Assembly (NCBI GenBank): GCA_963970005.1 | Contig: CAXAMN010021607.1 | Span: 779,495-843,494, forward strand | Source of the DNA: Durusdinium trenchii | Lineage: Eukaryota > Sar > Dinophyceae > Suessiales > Symbiodiniaceae | Length of the DNA stretch: 64,000 bases | Direction of reading: 5' to 3' | Part shown: positions 24,993 through 36,200 of the stretch, in pieces | Layout: the number at the start of each line of letters is the position of its first letter | How positions within the stretch are numbered: position 1 is the stretch's first letter | Translations under genes and position numbers: made by a program | Notes under the pieces: model-generated | What the model saw: the letters and a program-made list of their open reading frames with translations, nothing else | Databases searched by the model: none | What the model was told of the DNA's origin: nothing

Positions 24993-25789
24993 CGTTTCTT
25001 TTGGACAAGACACGTCTGATCTTTGCTCTGTGCATCTCGATCATGGCTTGGACCAGCGGGACCTAAACGGACTGCTGAGGTTTCATGTCACACTGTCCGT
25101 TATTGGTGCTTCACTTCCAGCACACAGTTCAATCACCCTCAGCCTTTTCGCACCTGAGGCAGATTCGAACAATTCAGCAAGTGGCGTGTTTGCTGTACAC
25201 AAGGGTGTCTATGCATGTCTGGGCCCTCTCGGCTTCATCTTTACAGGTCGAAAACCAAACGAATGCCTCCAAAGGTCGGCGGAACCGAGTGGGCACCTTG
25301 TCTCGGCAATCCTAGCAGCTCCTATGAATCCAGCCAAAGCCCGTTCACACAATCTCCAAGGACTTCTTATGATTTCTTTTGGGCAATAAGTAGCATGTAG
25401 TTCTGCAGAATGCTTTCAACACATTGTGAACAGGTTTTGGATGTTTCAAGACCTTCAAATGCCAAGACCCAAAGACCTCGCCAGGTTTCTTGCTGTGGTG
25501 TCCGGCCGTCTCAAGGCCAAAAGCTCTGCCTGGTGCCTAGCTAGCCTCATCATTTCTCTCAGCAACTCGTTTACACTCTACAACTCATTTTGAGGTCCTT
25601 CACGATCCGTTTCTTCATGTCCTTTCCCTGATGTATGCAAGTCAAATCCATGATGCAAACGAAAGGCACAAAGGCAAAGGAATCTACCACGTGAACTCGA
25701 GTAGGAGTGTGGGGCAACATCATGCAGTTAATTACTGTAACACCTCCACAACTACGGAAGGTGTCCTTGTACTTGCTGTAATCACTCGA

Positions 25790-28700
25790 TCAATCCGAAT
25801 GGAGCTTCATCACAAAAATGTCTTCACCTCCATGGAAGCTGGCATTGTCCAGGGACCCTTGTGTGGACCCCACGAGAATCACATCAGGTCCACTCAACTG
25901 CATAGCGCGCACATAGTCCCAGTGCTCACTACCACGTTGATGAGTCCAAAGCCAATCCCCCGACCGGTCGAACACCATAACAAAAATATCTGAACCTTGG
26001 CAAGTCAAGTGTCAAAACCTCCTCTGACTTACTTTGAACAACATGCACAACTTCTTGCCATTGCCCAAAGCATTCTTACCTCACACATGTACCACAATGT
26101 TCTTTCATTGTATGAGCAAATAAGAGCGCTTGGGCTTTTCAGACCAACTTGGGAAAGCTTTCCCCCCACAGAAAGAAGCAAACAGCAAGATTTGTGATGC
26201 CTCAAGACTGCCGTAGTAAATCCGTAGTAACATAAATAAGACGATTATGAAGGCCATCATATTGTGTCACCAACTGCAGCGGGGTACTGTTGATTCTTTG
26301 GTCTGCTCTGCTGCTCTGTTGCTTCAGGAGCACTTTCTCAACTCCAATCTTCCTGAGAGCCCCTTCTGAATGGAAAATAGACATCTGGTGGTTAGGGGCA
26401 ATGTCTTTTTCTTCAAGAACTGCCTTTTCGGTGGCACATTCTTCTACTTCGTGGGTGTACAACGTCTTTGCACTAGGACAACTTCTCTCTCAAACCAATG
26501 TAAAAGTTTAGGGCTTTCTGGCTTCGTTGGATTGGTTAGGACATGAATTCTGCTTCAGGTTATATACAGCGGGCTGGCCCTTCACGTCCTCTAGCAGCCC
26601 TATGTTCTGTCTGTTTCTACTCTATATTATAACAAATGAGAGCTGTGGGCTGTGGTAGGCTTTTGCAAGATTGGCAAAGATCCTTTGAGGCTTAAACCAA
26701 AGAATATCAAATTGTGGGTCGCTGCGCTTTTGGACCCTCCCTCTACCAACGAAATGGCATATGCATTCAAGGTGCGTCTGAAAGTACGTGTTACATAAAA
26801 GATGCACACATATGCAAACTGCCGAGGCACTTCCAGCATGCTGATTGCCGTCAAGAGCGCCACCACTGTAACCTGCAACAACACTCCTGTCGAAGTCATC
26901 AATTTCCAGAGCCCACGCAGCATCAAAACGAGGGGTCCCGCGTTGTTGGGTCCACTGCCATTGTCCATCTTCAGCAAACTTCATTAGAAACATATCGGAG
27001 CTCCCGGCATGGACACACCCATCAAGAGAGCTCGTGGTTTCTCCTGCAATGAGGATGTTGCCTTGGTTTTCGCTGGTGGGACGGCCCATAAGTAGGCCGG
27101 CCCATGCAGGATGACGGATGAGCAAGACGGGACCGTCACCCTTTGTTACAAAATAGAACTACTAAGACTATATGTAAACAGATGTAAACAGATTGGCTCC
27201 ACTGGTTGTCTCTGCTGGCCTAGCTGCCCAATGAATCCAGTTTCATTGCCATGGCTTCATCGTCTCCTGTGCCACCATGCTGTTGCGTCCATTTCCAATC
27301 ACCTGTCTTGTCGAACATCGCCAGAAAAATATCCTTCCCGCCAGCATTGCCGTGCCCGTCCAGATCACCCATTGTATGTCCAGCGACCAAGACATTCCCC
27401 CGACGGTCCTTTCTATGCCATATGCAAGCACTGTAAAGCGTTTGAAAGGGAATGGCAACAAACATATCAAATCATATTAGCATAAAGGAATAAACAAACA
27501 TTAAATTTGATATTAAGCATAGCACTTGACACTACCGGTGACAATGCTGCTTGGCTGGTATAAAAGATTCCACCTGAACAGCTTGTGCGTAATCGTACAA
27601 ATCGCTCCCACGTTGCTGAGTCCATTGCCAACCCCCATCAGCAGAAAACTTCATGAGGAAGAAATCGGACTCTCCAGTATGAGTGTTGCCATCCAACGCT
27701 CCCCCCGGTGTATCCTCCAACTAACTGCACTCCAACAGCAAAACTGAAGAGTTGCTGCAAGCACTGGTCGTCGGACAGAACAAACGATTTGCTTCTGGGA
27801 AAACTATACACTCATATCATATCCCACAAAAAAGTCAAAAACACATGTTCAAGTCATTGCAGGCTCCAGCCAGAAAAATGTTGCCAACAGTGTCAATGTC
27901 CAGTGCGCGCGCATAGTCCCACGAACTAGTACCCCTTGCCTTTGTCCAAAGCAATTTGCCAGAATTGTCAAACTTGGAGAGGAACACGTCAGAGCTGCCC
28001 ACGTTGGCATTCTGGTCCAGGGATCCAAATGTATATCCTGAGATATGGTGAAAAGATGTGAAAAGCTTTCGCATCCAACCGTGGTTCACAAATGCAGCAA
28101 GTATGTTGATGAAACTCAAACTCCGAAGACGAATGAGCAAAGCCGGTCAACAAAGCTTGCATAAAACAAATTTGCTGTGGAACGTGAAGCAAGTGCTCAG
28201 GCATGAGATAGCTGCACGAGCATGGATCGATTTTGGCAAAGCTTGAATCCACAAAACACAAACCATTTTAACACATCCCATGAGCTCTTCAAACAATGGA
28301 AACAGGCTCTACAAAAACCGGTGGATGCATGGGAGAACCCAATCATGACATAATGAAATTAAAGCTCCGGCCAGAAAGATGTTGCCCTCGTCATCGGACT
28401 TCAGGGCTCGTGCATTGTCGGAGGCACTGCTGCCATGCTGCCGTGTCCAGTGCCAATGGCCTGATGTATTGAACTTCATAAGAAACACGTCTCTGGAGCC
28501 TGCGAAGGTGTTGTTGTCCAAAGATCCCGTGGCATCGCCAGTCACGACTATGTTGCCAGATTTGTCCACCTTGGATCTCCTTCTGCTTATCAACAATGTT
28601 CATTAGCAGCATTAGCCGTCTTGCCTGTGGGGAAGTGGCAACATCAGAGTGGGAGTTTGGACATTCGGACGTAGTCAACCCCATGTGATCCGCAAATAAT

Positions 28701-28865
28701 GAATGTAGCAATGAGATGCAATGAATAACGTGCTGTAACATGGGGTACAGTACTCGTCTTGAGTCTTGGCTGCCTATCTGTTTGGTCGAGGCACATTCAC
28801 GGCTGCTGCATAGTCCCAAAAGCTGGTCCCACGCTGCGCTGTCCAAATCCAGGACAAATGGCCGG
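25790..28865 (-). CDS. SBBP beta-propeller repeat protein, at least seven exons
   Basis: Seven minus-strand exons carry the SBBP repeat (V.D..GN..VAG.T.GSLDG....G..D.FL.KF...G.W.WT.Q.G): 28865-28795, 28569-28368, 28037-27865, 27714-27571, 27408 to about 27235, 27072-26834 and 25995 to about 25796. Frame and phase agree across most joins: AAAVN|VDKSGN uses a GT donor; others use GA donors (CAG GTG|GAATCT to AAAG|GACCGT; GCT G|GAAGTG to CAAG|GTTCAG) and one a GC donor. The exon 5/6 join is unresolved. About 400 residues are seen, roughly six to seven propeller strand sets. Start and C-terminus are not found; a TGA follows at 25790 if no further exon exists. Such repeats usually form beta-propellers used for binding; the substrate is unknown. 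Signal peptide not seen. Confidence 0.85.
26202..26462 (-). other. Exon-like frame inside an SBBP intron
   Basis: An 86-codon frame on the coding strand within the 838-bp gap between SBBP exons 6 and 7. It is charged and helical, with a NSTPLQLVTQYD segment that faintly recalls an ankyrin repeat (.TPL.LA). It could be an unrelated or skipped exon, or chance. It does not match the SBBP pattern. Confidence 0.25.
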
Positions 28866-30128
28866 CTGCACCCCAAAGACCTCGTGTTCAGAGTCATTCA
28901 AAGTTTTGTCCACTGCTTTACACCTTCTTGACACTTCATGCAGCTTTTGGTCAACGATAGTCGTCTCATTGAAAGCAAAATCGACAACAATGACGATCAA
29001 TGATCTGAAGGTTTTGCCAAGCACCACCAGACACAAATTACTATCCGACATCTAGACCATGTCTGTGTATGGACAAGGTACAAGTGGCGACAAGTGAAAA
29101 GAAGTGGACAGCGTGAGTCATGGGTAGTCTGTAGTCTCAAGGCGTGTGTTGATCGCTGACCATGTGAACACAAATGGTCTAATTTTGGAGATTCAAGAGA
29201 ACAATTTCACAATGTCACTAGCTTCAATGCCATTTGCTGGAAAATTTAGCAAGGCCTTGTTCCGTTATAGATAGTATAGTGACTTCTCGCTGCTATATTT
29301 GCAATATGCTGGCTGTTGCAGCTGGATGCATCGGTTGTGTTTGAGCCAAAGAAACAGCAAGGTTTGATATAAAGATAAAACTGCCCGAACTGTTGTTATT
29401 GATGTAATGCGTGCCAGCCGCCTCTAGAGGAACATGCGAAAAGGAAACCAGGGCAAGCCTTGTGCATCATTGAATGGATGCAGTCGTCTCAGAGAGATGG
29501 TCTTGCCAAAAATACATATATTAAATCTGATAATAAGCATTGAAAACTGGAGCATTGCAGGTCTCAGAACTCTGAGTCTGCGCACATCCACACTCTTGGC
29601 ATCGCGGCGCTCGATACTACGACTAAGAACCCCAAAGACCTGGGCAGCCGGTGCTCTTCAAAAGCCAATGGTTGGAAGGCACATGAGCTATTTTGTCCAT
29701 AGTTAGTTCCGTTCCAACTGAGGCCAGTCACACCTTTTCATCAATGTTTGGAGAGTCATTCATTCAGTGTTTCCGACAACAACCTGCAAACTAAACTACA
29801 ATACTTTGACTGAGACATCCATGGAACATCAATTGTAGACATGAGTTCCTTTGTTCCATGAGTTGGGTGTATCTGAGAATGCGATTTGATGAACAGCAAA
29901 AAGACACCACATAGATGCAGTAAAGAAATACACATATAATGAAAGAAACAAAGGAACAATTAAGTAATTCCAAAAAAAGACTAAAGGTTACAAGGAACTT
30001 AATTTCCCTGCATGGGAACCGTTTCCTTGCGACTACTAGCTTCCAGGTTTACTAGCCACCCCTTCTAATTACCCCTCCTGAAGGCCTACCCACTAGCCCA
30101 CCCCAAGAAAACAAAACCAAATTTTACA
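28866..30128. other. No gene recognised between SBBP gene and 30.1 kb
   Basis: Upstream exons of the SBBP gene are expected here or further right, but none with the SBBP signature was found. A distant relative of the dispersed GGAACC element lies at about 29,970-30,110. Confidence 0.4.
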
Positions 30129-30236
30129 TTACATTCCTTTAAACAATCTCATCCCAGGGAAATGCCAGTTGAGCCAGACCTTCAGAGGTTCTTTCTCATC
30201 GCCGGTGATCTCCGTAGGGACTTCGATGGAAGATGC
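30129..30236 (-). CDS. Candidate terminal exon, unknown protein
   Basis: After GTGTCAG|G the minus strand reads 35 codons (ASSIEVPTEITGDEKEPLKV, then WLNWHFPGMRLFKGM) and a TAA at 30129-30131. Composition and the clean AG|G acceptor look like a real last exon. Upstream exons are probably among the candidates at 31.0-31.75 kb, but no phase-consistent chain was established. Confidence 0.4.
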   Translation of the reverse strand, partial: ASSIEVPTEITGDEKEPLKVWLNWHFPGMRLFKGM

Positions 30237-31040
30237 CTGACACGGCTGATGCCATGTCGCCGCAAGCGTTCAAGGTAATAGGTACGGTTTTATGCCAATG
30301 TAGTGGTTGTTACGACAAACCCAAAGAAGGCGGAACGAACAAAATGCGTTTATTTGCGTGAGTGCCATGGAGGCTCTTGATGGAAGGTTCAATAGATCTG
30401 ATTAGCAGGACAAGGCTGCCTTTGCGCTCGGGGTTCATGATGTATGTTTTTGTCATGATGTATCTATAGGGTCTATGCATCTCCATTGTGTGAGTGTGTG
30501 TCCATGGGAATCTTTTATTTCCAACCTGGTCTACGGGTTCGCGGTCGCTTTGGTCAACAAACACACCCAACCAAGCTAGGAGTGTCCAAGACTAGCTCCC
30601 CAAACCGCAGTCCCAAAAAAAAACAAAAAACGTGTTTGACTTTTTGGAATTACAATGCACCTACTAAACTATATACTGTAAATCCTTGTGTCAAAAGGAT
30701 ACCAACAACATCATGAACTACATGATAACCTGCCTTCCCGGCTCCTGAATAGGCTTAAAACATCGAGGGGTCCTGGGTTCGCAGTTCACATTTTCATTTG
30801 TTCAAGCTCGATCATTGCGAACTGTTGACTTCATGTGTTCTTAACTATTGGAATGGTTTCGGCATAGCTGTAGCTCTTAACAGTGCGCGTTCTTCTCACG
30901 GCAAGGCAAACAGCTCAGTTAGTTCCTGCCGTGCTGATAAAGGTTATATCATGTATTATCATGTTATAGTCTGGTTATATAACAGGGCTGGCAAGAAAAC
31001 GTTGCCGCAATTGCAGAAACGGAGTTGCTGGTTTCTTTAA

Positions 31041-31197
31041 GCGCAAACCCAATGCCCCAACCAAAGCACACATCAAGCCGCCCAGGCCGCACCTCATCTG
31101 CTTCAACGATCGTGACCCAGTCCCGGATGGTCTGAAGCACGTTTGAGCAGACCTCGTCCAAACGACATTTCCACATTGTTCTAATACCTGCGAATAC
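31041..31197 (-). other. Candidate internal exon, unknown protein
   Basis: After TTCGCAG|G the frame reads IRTMWKCRLDEVCSNVLQTI and continues through RPGRLDVCFGWGIGFALK, ending near GCGCTTAAAG. A second frame is equally open. Position and strand would suit an exon upstream of 30.13-30.24 kb. Confidence 0.25.
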
Positions 31198-31349
31198 ATT
31201 GCTACAAAGCAATGTTGGGCCTGCGCCTCCTACTTGGAACCAACACGTTCTGTACCTCTGATGCCCTGGTGGTGCGGCGCCTTCGGAGGGGGACAACAGA
31301 CCCTACTTGGCTTGCTGTGCTTGTTGTCCCTCCTTACCATCGATCCGCT

Positions 31350-31747
31350 TCACAAAATGGGCATGGCTGGAAGCTGGGCGCTTGTGTGCTGCCTTGCCAA
31401 GTGCTCCACCTTTTTCTGCTCAGCCTGCTGCACCACCCTCTTTGCACGAGCCTCGCCTGCACTCTTTGCTTGAAACTCTGCACGCCACTGTCGAGCTTTA
31501 GCCCCCGACTGGGCACTTAGTGCTAAGCGGGCAGAAGATTTGGGCGAAGCTGAAAAATTTGAGTTATTGGTGCTCAAGTGCCTTTTTCTGCAACTCATCG
31601 AACGACTGAGCAAGTGGTAAGAAAAATTTGAAAGTTTCAAGCACTTCTCCCACCGTTCGCCGAAGGGATGTCACTGCTGTAAGGCTTTGTCTGGGTGGCA
31701 GGCCTGTTCCTGTTAGTGTTGCTTTTCACCATCTGGTCCACATCCAT
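31350..31747 (-). CDS. Candidate two-exon gene, Ala/Lys/Gln-rich helical protein
   Basis: An ATG at 31747 follows a pyrimidine tract and CAG (TTTTTCCTCCAGCATGG). Exon 1 runs to 31654 with a GT donor (AACG|GTGGG); exon 2 from 31549 (TTTTTCAG|CTTCG) to a TGA at 31350-31352. The join is in phase and gives 97 residues. Exon 2 is a charged helix rich in Ala, Gln, Lys and Arg (GEARAKRVVQQAEQKKVEHL), probably a coiled coil. No family recognised. Confidence 0.35.
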
Positions 31748-33268
31748 GCTGGAGGAAAAAGGAAGCGTGGTTCGAAGGACAAGTCTCAGTCTTGAACAGC
31801 AGCTCTGGCACATGCTTGTCTTGATGCTGCTCACCCTTCCCCAAACCCCCCGGGCTCTTGAGGTCATTGCTGAATCATTGACAGGTCTTGGCACCTTTTT
31901 TACATGCAACCCCCACTTCCAATACCATTAGCCAGGGCCCCTGCTGCATCCACTTTGTACCTGGCTCAGCAAGTAGGTTGGGCTTTCCGTATAGGCCAAA
32001 GAAGTACAAGTAGCACGCCCAAACTTTGGGGTCACCCCAAGGCCCAATGCTACCCCGGCTGTGCCACTTGTAAATACGGGCCATGGATCGTTGAACGCAA
32101 ATTGAACTAGTGTGCTCAGCCTGCCAACGACTGGAATCATATTATACAAAGTGACAGCTGACACTGAAGGAGGTTATTAGGCAATTCTGGACTTGCAACT
32201 AATCCCGAGTACCCATTATAAAAATGGACCCCTAGTCAACAAAAAAAATCATGTCGGAAATACCTCAATACGGCTTATATTCGTTTTTACATTACCGCCC
32301 TTTCAGGCCGCTACTGAACTACCAACATTGCCGATTTTGGAGGAGTCTTTTAAATTAGGTTCCAAAAGCAACCGTAACTGCCCACCTCTGTCCGCCCTGT
32401 CCACCAGCAGGCTTTCCTTCCCCCAATGGCACGGACTCACGCAAGCGCACTTGCCACCGAGGTCATGCATCACCGCATGGCACAGCGACATCACCTTTCG
32501 ACAGCTTTAGCTGTTGGTATACTGAAGAATCACTATTCTAATGAAGGTTTTTGTAGGGGAAAAGGAAAGACCCTTCGATCTGTAGGTTTTTTGAATTTTT
32601 GATATGAGTTTAATAAAGGATTTAACATTTTCCTGGGTTACTTTTTGGTTTTGAAGCTCTTCCCAGGTGACACTATTTTGGACAACCTGATTTCAGGGAC
32701 CCCCTATTAAGAATAATGCGACCGCGGTTTCCTTATTACGGGGGGGGACCCCATGTTTTTTACTAGGTGGACCGGATTATATTACTATTTGTTATGTTTG
32801 GAATTGCACCAACGCTAGGCAAATCATGGTCTTGAGAATGCGAGTGGAAAACGGCGTTTTTCAAATGTCGGACTTCTCGACTCACTGGGCACTTCTTCAG
32901 GGCACCCGCTGCTTTGGCCAAAAGAATATTGGGATTGGTCCTAGGTCAAGGGCAGCAGCATTTTTTTTTGTATGTATGCCACATGCAAGTACAGCAAAGC
33001 TTGCCAAAGTCCGACACGAAGGGTCATGGGCGAGCAAGTGTTCAACAAATCAAAATCAAATACCTTGCGCTTTGTTTGGTGGATCATTAGCAAACTGGCA
33101 GGAAGCTGCTGAAGGGTGCGGCGCAGCTGCATTGAATGACTCACAGAACCAGTACCCCGAATCTCAATTCTTTTGAAACCGAGGATTGGTCCACAAGGAG
33201 GTATGTTTAGATATGCGCAGCATTGCGCAGCCATTTCCCTTGACTGCACCCCGACATCAAGGCCCAGG
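31748..33268. other. No gene recognised (PPCS 3' exons expected in this direction)
   Basis: The last PPCS exon found ends at about 33,270, and the C-terminal part of the enzyme should follow on the minus strand. I could not recognise it. The 139-codon minus frame 33360-32941 overlaps the PPCS FKLE exon in another frame and is probably a shadow. Confidence 0.35.
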
Positions 33269-33269
33269 C

Positions 33270-36200
33270 TCCAACTTGAAGGAAAATATGAAGGCCTGTC
33301 CGCGTGCAAATCGTGTTTGGTCACTTTCCACATGGAACTGTGGAAGCAAAACCTCCGCATTCAATCAAAAGTTATATAAGTTTCCCCCAAACTCTAGGAA
33401 CCAATCATTAGGGGGAGCTTCCATGAAGAAGCCTGAGCCTAGCCTGCGTGCAAGATTGTATTAGCTTCCTGCCACACTTACTAGCAGCCTACCCGTCTAA
33501 ATAGTGGTTCAATTCAAGTTTACAGCAAACCCAAGTATATTGTGATACTATTGGTATTTATATACATCATACATCCATCTAGAAACACTCTGGAAAACAA
33601 ACACAAGAAAATACAAGAACACATCTTCCTCATCTGTCGCGCCTGAGGTGCCCAAGTTCGGACCGCACCAAGCCTGCTGGTTTGGGAACAACGAGCCGGA
33701 CAAAAAATAGCACACCAAACAAACACCTACTAACTACATAGATACACATATCCGTTGACTCCAGCTGTGGTGGGGAAGCGCACCAGAGAAGTTCAGCGGT
33801 GGTGGTATATTACAAACATACAAGACACATCTTCGGTCCTATAAGTTGCTGTTGTTGTTGCCAGCTTGATGTAGTTTGGTTGTTGACCAATTTTGGCAAA
33901 CCGCAAACCGCCTAGAATAAATGGACCTTGACCGAAACGACAGAATTCTCAGAGATCGTGTAATTTGCATATATAAAGCCCAAGAACAAGGCTCAGGCAC
34001 CCTGTCTGAGAGGCAGGGGTTTCATCTTCGTGACAATTAGCCCTAACATAGTTTTCCACTCAGGCATTTGAATGCTTGGCGGGGGGCATGATGTTGAGTA
34101 GTTCCGACCAAAGATCCTCTTTCTTGAGCGTGGCTTTGTCGTACAGAGGGCCAAAGTTGGTTCCAGTACCGCGCTTGTAGTTCATGAGTCACACCACTAC
34201 AGGCCGGTTCGACTTGGGCATGGTCCTTTCAAATCCAGAGAAGAGGGGGAGGTCAACATAATTCAACATAAACATGTTGGGCAGATCTCGCCCAGTTTTG
34301 AATCGACGAACACGTACACTTCCTGGAAAATGTCTAGAAAAAGTAGGTCAATTAGCATGCACAAAAAATTCTTAGACAACTGAAGATCACATATGTGTAT
34401 AAATACATAATACATATATCTGAATTATATCTATCGAAACCACCCTGGTTTCGAGATTGGTGGAGAGACCTCCGGTTGTGGACAAACCGCAAACAACAAT
34501 GCAAAGGAAGTTGAAGTCCCAATGAAGTCCCTGCTTCAAACAACTGTAGTTAGAGCCCTGCTCTTCCGTAGCCCTCCGAAGGCCCGCTGGCAGCCTTTTC
34601 CACAAGAACCCTGCTTGTGATCCACCAGTCTATCAAAATGGCTCGAACTGCGAATGCCACCCACCCTCCCGGCTTGAGCGGTGAAGTAGCGAACGGTACA
34701 GACTGCAACATGCGACACGCACGACTCTCTGGATTTGACATTCCCAAAAGTAAAATTTTGTCGAGCATGTTCTATCGTGACCAGTGGTGACCTTGCTGAA
34801 ATTGCTTTACCCCATTTACTCTTCAGAGTAACTCCCCTTCAAGACAAACTGAGTCAGTGGGATCATTCCCGTTCCACTGATTCCTGTCATAGAGTCAGGC
34901 CTTGCTGACATGCCACAATTACAACAAGCTTCAGCGTTTTCCGTCGAGCAGTCACTATTGCAAAAATCAAAACTTGAATTTTCAGGATGGTCTTTTCCAC
35001 TGCATCAACTGGGGATCGTCTTGGCTTTTCCCTCAGTCGGAAGTGGACTTCTGTGGCTGTTCGTGGCTACGAAACCAACGGAGATGGGCTTTCTGGTCTG
35101 ATCGAACTCTCAAAATTTCTTCCTCGTCATTAAGTTGGTACCTACCGATATGCATGAGCTCACGAATGGTAGAATTATCCATGATCTTAGTCAAACAATC
35201 AGCCACTTGAGCGCTTGACGGGACCCAACGGACTGCCAGTCCAGTGGCGAGATGTTCCTTAATCAGGCGGGCTTGCAAAAGCGTTCTAAATTCCTGGCGT
35301 GACGGTGGAGCTGTTCGACTTACAATATCAAATAGGCTTTTACAGTCCGTAGCAATTAGAGAATCCTGCTTGCGTAATACTTGAAGTTTCATCAAATTCT
35401 CACTTAGTGATTGGTTTGGATCTTCAAGTTCTGGCGTGTCCTTCAAGGCGGAAAGGCTTGAGGAAGCTTGGACAGTGTCTTGTCGCCTAGTCTCCATTGG
35501 CAGGTTTGATCCATTAGCCATCCCCAATACAAGCGACACCAAGCTAAGATGTCCATAGCTCCAGCAAGAGCCATTGCTTCTGCCGATAAGGTGCTCACTG
35601 CTACTCGTTGATTTTTCTTTGAGGACCACATGATTGGATTCACGACACTTTTCTTGTTCTTACCTATATCTTGATGCGCAGTCATGATCATTAATCCTTG
35701 ATGGGATGATTGCACTCGTTCCGATGGGAATGAGGCATCCGAGAACGCTACGAATCGAATATTTTCCTTTGGGATAAATTGGTATTTGCATTTGACTGCA
35801 GCATGAACTTTGGCATCGTGTATCAACTTGTTACCCTCGATGAGATCTTGAATCTGTCCGTTATTGATTTTTCCTTGCAAGGAGCTCATGGGCGACTTCC
35901 CAGATCAGGACGTGTTGACTGAAGCATACTGCAAACTCCCGATCAAACCTCGAAAGTGTTGTCGTTCTTGATCGTTGATAGGCTCTTCGGGATGTTTCCG
36001 GCGGTCTTTGTCGATGGGAATCGGATTGATATCTTTGACATACTGAGTTTAAGTTTGATCAACGGCGATTGAGAAATCATCTTGTTGATTGATTTGTAGT
36101 CCTGTAGTCCAGTGAAAACAAAATTCTTTCTTTTCCGACTTCCAAATGGGAACTTGCGTTCGAGTTCGTTGATCTTTTCATGGAATACCGAGTCCCCTGC

